The notes beneath the pieces are model-generated. The model worked only from the letters and a program-made list of their open reading frames with translations. It had not been told where the DNA came from and made no database searches. 64,000 bases of DNA from Rhodococcus jostii NBRC 16295. GTDB lineage: Bacteria > Actinomycetota > Actinomycetes > Mycobacteriales > Mycobacteriaceae. How positions within the stretch are numbered: position 1 is the first letter of the stretch; each line of letters begins with the position of its first letter. This document shows positions 63,083-64,000 of the stretch, piece by piece. The position numbers and the translations under genes are program-made. The DNA is taken from contig NZ_BCWY01000057.1 of NCBI RefSeq assembly GCF_001894825.1, positions 1-64,000 on the forward strand, written 5' to 3'.

Positions 63083-63414
63083 GCGTCACCGCTCCAGTCG
63101 CCCGTTGCGTTCGTGTAGGCAGCAACGAATCGGTCGGCCGACGATTCGTCCTGGCTGCGGTACTCCTGCGCAACGTGGATCATCACGTCCCCGGTCTCGC
63201 CGAGTCTTTCTTTGATCGCTGGGACAAGCGCTCCATCAACAAGATCCGCCGAGATCCCGGCCGCCTCGATGACCGAGGACATCATGCCCCCCACGGTCGA
63301 CATGAACGGTCCCGCCGCCGGGCCGGTTCTCAAACCGCTCGCCTCGTCGGCAAGCCCGTGCAAGGTTCCCCCCACCTTTTCGAGCTCGTCCAGATCAGCT
63401 TTCAACGTTCCCAC
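63079..63414 (-). CDS. EspC/WXG-like type VII secretion-associated protein
   Basis: A 111-residue protein of two helices: KADLDELEKVGGTLHGLADEASGL, a Gly-rich turn, then LVPAIKERLGETGDVMIHVAQEYRSQDESSADRF. The C-terminal YRSQD fits the YxxxD type VII secretion signal. Such proteins are co-secreted as heterodimers with a partner, here probably the WXG-like domain encoded next. ATG 63414. First gene of a three- or four-gene minus operon. Confidence 0.8.
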   Translation of the reverse strand: MGTLKADLDELEKVGGTLHGLADEASGLRTGPAAGPFMSTVGGMMSSVIEAAGISADLVDGALVPAIKERLGETGDVMIHVAQEYRSQDESSADRFVAAYTNATGDWSGDA

Positions 63415-63457
63415 GAAGCCCCCCTCGTCTGTTCACGAATCGAGAGCAGCCTAGCGT

Positions 63458-63515
63458 CCCGTGCGTGCCCGACGAGTCCCTGGACTCCCTACCCGCGCAC
63501 GGGCGGCGAAGCCGC
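63458..63515. repeat. Family B hairpin repeat, copy 3, supplies the 3' end of the methyltransferase gene
   Basis: Arms CCCGTGCGTGCCCGACGAGTC and complement with mismatches (63458-63503), then GGCGGCGAAGCCGC. The TAG stop and last residues (AASPPVRG) of the methyltransferase on the minus strand are read from it. Confidence 0.82.
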
Positions 63516-64000
63516 AACCCCCAGGGAGAAGGCGCCGACGATTTTGGGCTCAGATTTTTGGTAGAACCGGTCGAGGTCCCGGATGTCGAATCCGGCTCTC
63601 GTCACCAGGGCGGGGATGTCGCGGGTGAGGTGGCACCCACCGGCGACGGTTTTCTGGATCGGCTCGAGTCGGTGCTGCCACCGCTGGACGTTCGGGTCGG
63701 GAGCGAGGCCGTGCTCGACGAAATGCAGTGTGCCGCCGGGTTTCAGGACGCGCCGGATTTCCCGGAGTGCGGCTTCGGCGTCGGGGATGGTGCACATCGT
63801 CCACGTGGACAGCGCGGTGTCGAAGCTGTTGTCCGGGAAGGGGAGTGACTGGCCGTCGAGGCCGGCCCGCTCGATCGGGGTGGTCGACGCCGCCATCCTC
63901 TTGCCCGCGAGTTTCCAGCCGAGGTCGGCGGGTTCGACGGCGCTCACCGAATCGACGGCGGCCGGGTAGAACGGGACGTTGAGTCCCGACCCGAAGCCGA
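63489..64000 (-). CDS. Class I SAM-dependent methyltransferase, 5' truncated by window edge
   Basis: The frame is open to the end of the window, with GFGSGLNVPFYP (the glycine-rich SAM-binding motif I) at its visible start. Then VDSVSAVEPADLGWKLAGKRM, SLPFPDNSFDTALSTWTMCTIP, LREIRRVLKPGGTLHFVEHG and HLTRDIPALVTRAGF give the methyltransferase-11 pattern of small-molecule or quinone methylases. The N-terminus lies outside the window. The last residues VAASPPVRG and the stop codon derive from a family B hairpin. Substrate unknown. Confidence 0.87.
   Translation of the reverse strand, partial: GFGSGLNVPFYPAAVDSVSAVEPADLGWKLAGKRMAASTTPIERAGLDGQSLPFPDNSFDTALSTWTMCTIPDAEAALREIRRVLKPGGTLHFVEHGLAPDPNVQRWQHRLEPIQKTVAGGCHLTRDIPALVTRAGFDIRDLDRFYQKSEPKIVGAFSLGVAASPPVRG

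Overview
The window is high-GC DNA from a Rhodococcus-like mycolic-acid actinobacterium. The evidence is dense head-to-tail genes with GTG/ATG starts and 4-base GTGA/ATGA overlaps, many fatty acyl-CoA enzymes (three AMP-forming ligases, two acyl-CoA dehydrogenases, three crotonases), a GabD2-type dehydrogenase, a DUF6474 protein and type VII secretion substrates. I see no rRNA, tRNA, CRISPR array, phage or replication origin. One intact insertion sequence is present. Species assignment is inference.

Layout. 1-4686: 5'-truncated L-serine dehydratase, iron-permease-family protein, GabD2, SRPBCC protein and an alpha/beta hydrolase behind a phased pair of palindromes. 4683-16229: two beta-oxidation-type blocks around divergent promoters (ligase, crotonase and quinone oxidoreductase on minus; crotonase, thiolase, SDR, TetR, NADH:quinone-reductase-like protein and acyl-CoA dehydrogenase on plus; then NMO, SnoaL-like protein and crotonase on minus). 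16364-19790: TetR, YihY, PH-domain protein and an MFS exporter. 19795-26892: an acyl-CoA ligase and an MHS transporter diverge from a kinase/acyl-CoA dehydrogenase/ligase operon that resembles the ACAD10/11 (LvaA-LvaC-LvaE) system for 4-hydroxy acids. 26936-32192: hydrolase-cyclase fusion, two-component system and ABC transporter.

32328-52360 is the most interesting part: an unassigned aromatic or heteroaromatic catabolic locus. It has an uptake transporter and aldehyde dehydrogenase; a long operon with extradiol dioxygenase, C-C hydrolase, cupin, two SDRs, ThDP enzyme, NicC-like monooxygenase and two metallo-beta-lactamase-fold proteins; and a Rieske oxygenase operon that contains a 70-residue recombinase-like helix-turn-helix protein. 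Five copies of an operator (consensus ATCTTAGYGCTAAA) lie before the transporter, dioxygenase, reductase, RidA and MarR genes, which defines a likely MarR regulon. An IS element, a broken GAF-ANTAR gene and a catalase interrupt the locus.

52467-64000: UdgX, an oxidoreductase, a copper module (YcnI-CopC-CopD), DUF6474, a TM0106-type nuclease, a DUF1275 protein, a type VII secretion substrate operon with an apparent frameshift and a lipoprotein, and a truncated methyltransferase. Dispersed through the whole window are nine hairpin repeats of three related families, placed at gene 3' ends, several of which supply the stop codon or the last codons of the neighbouring gene.
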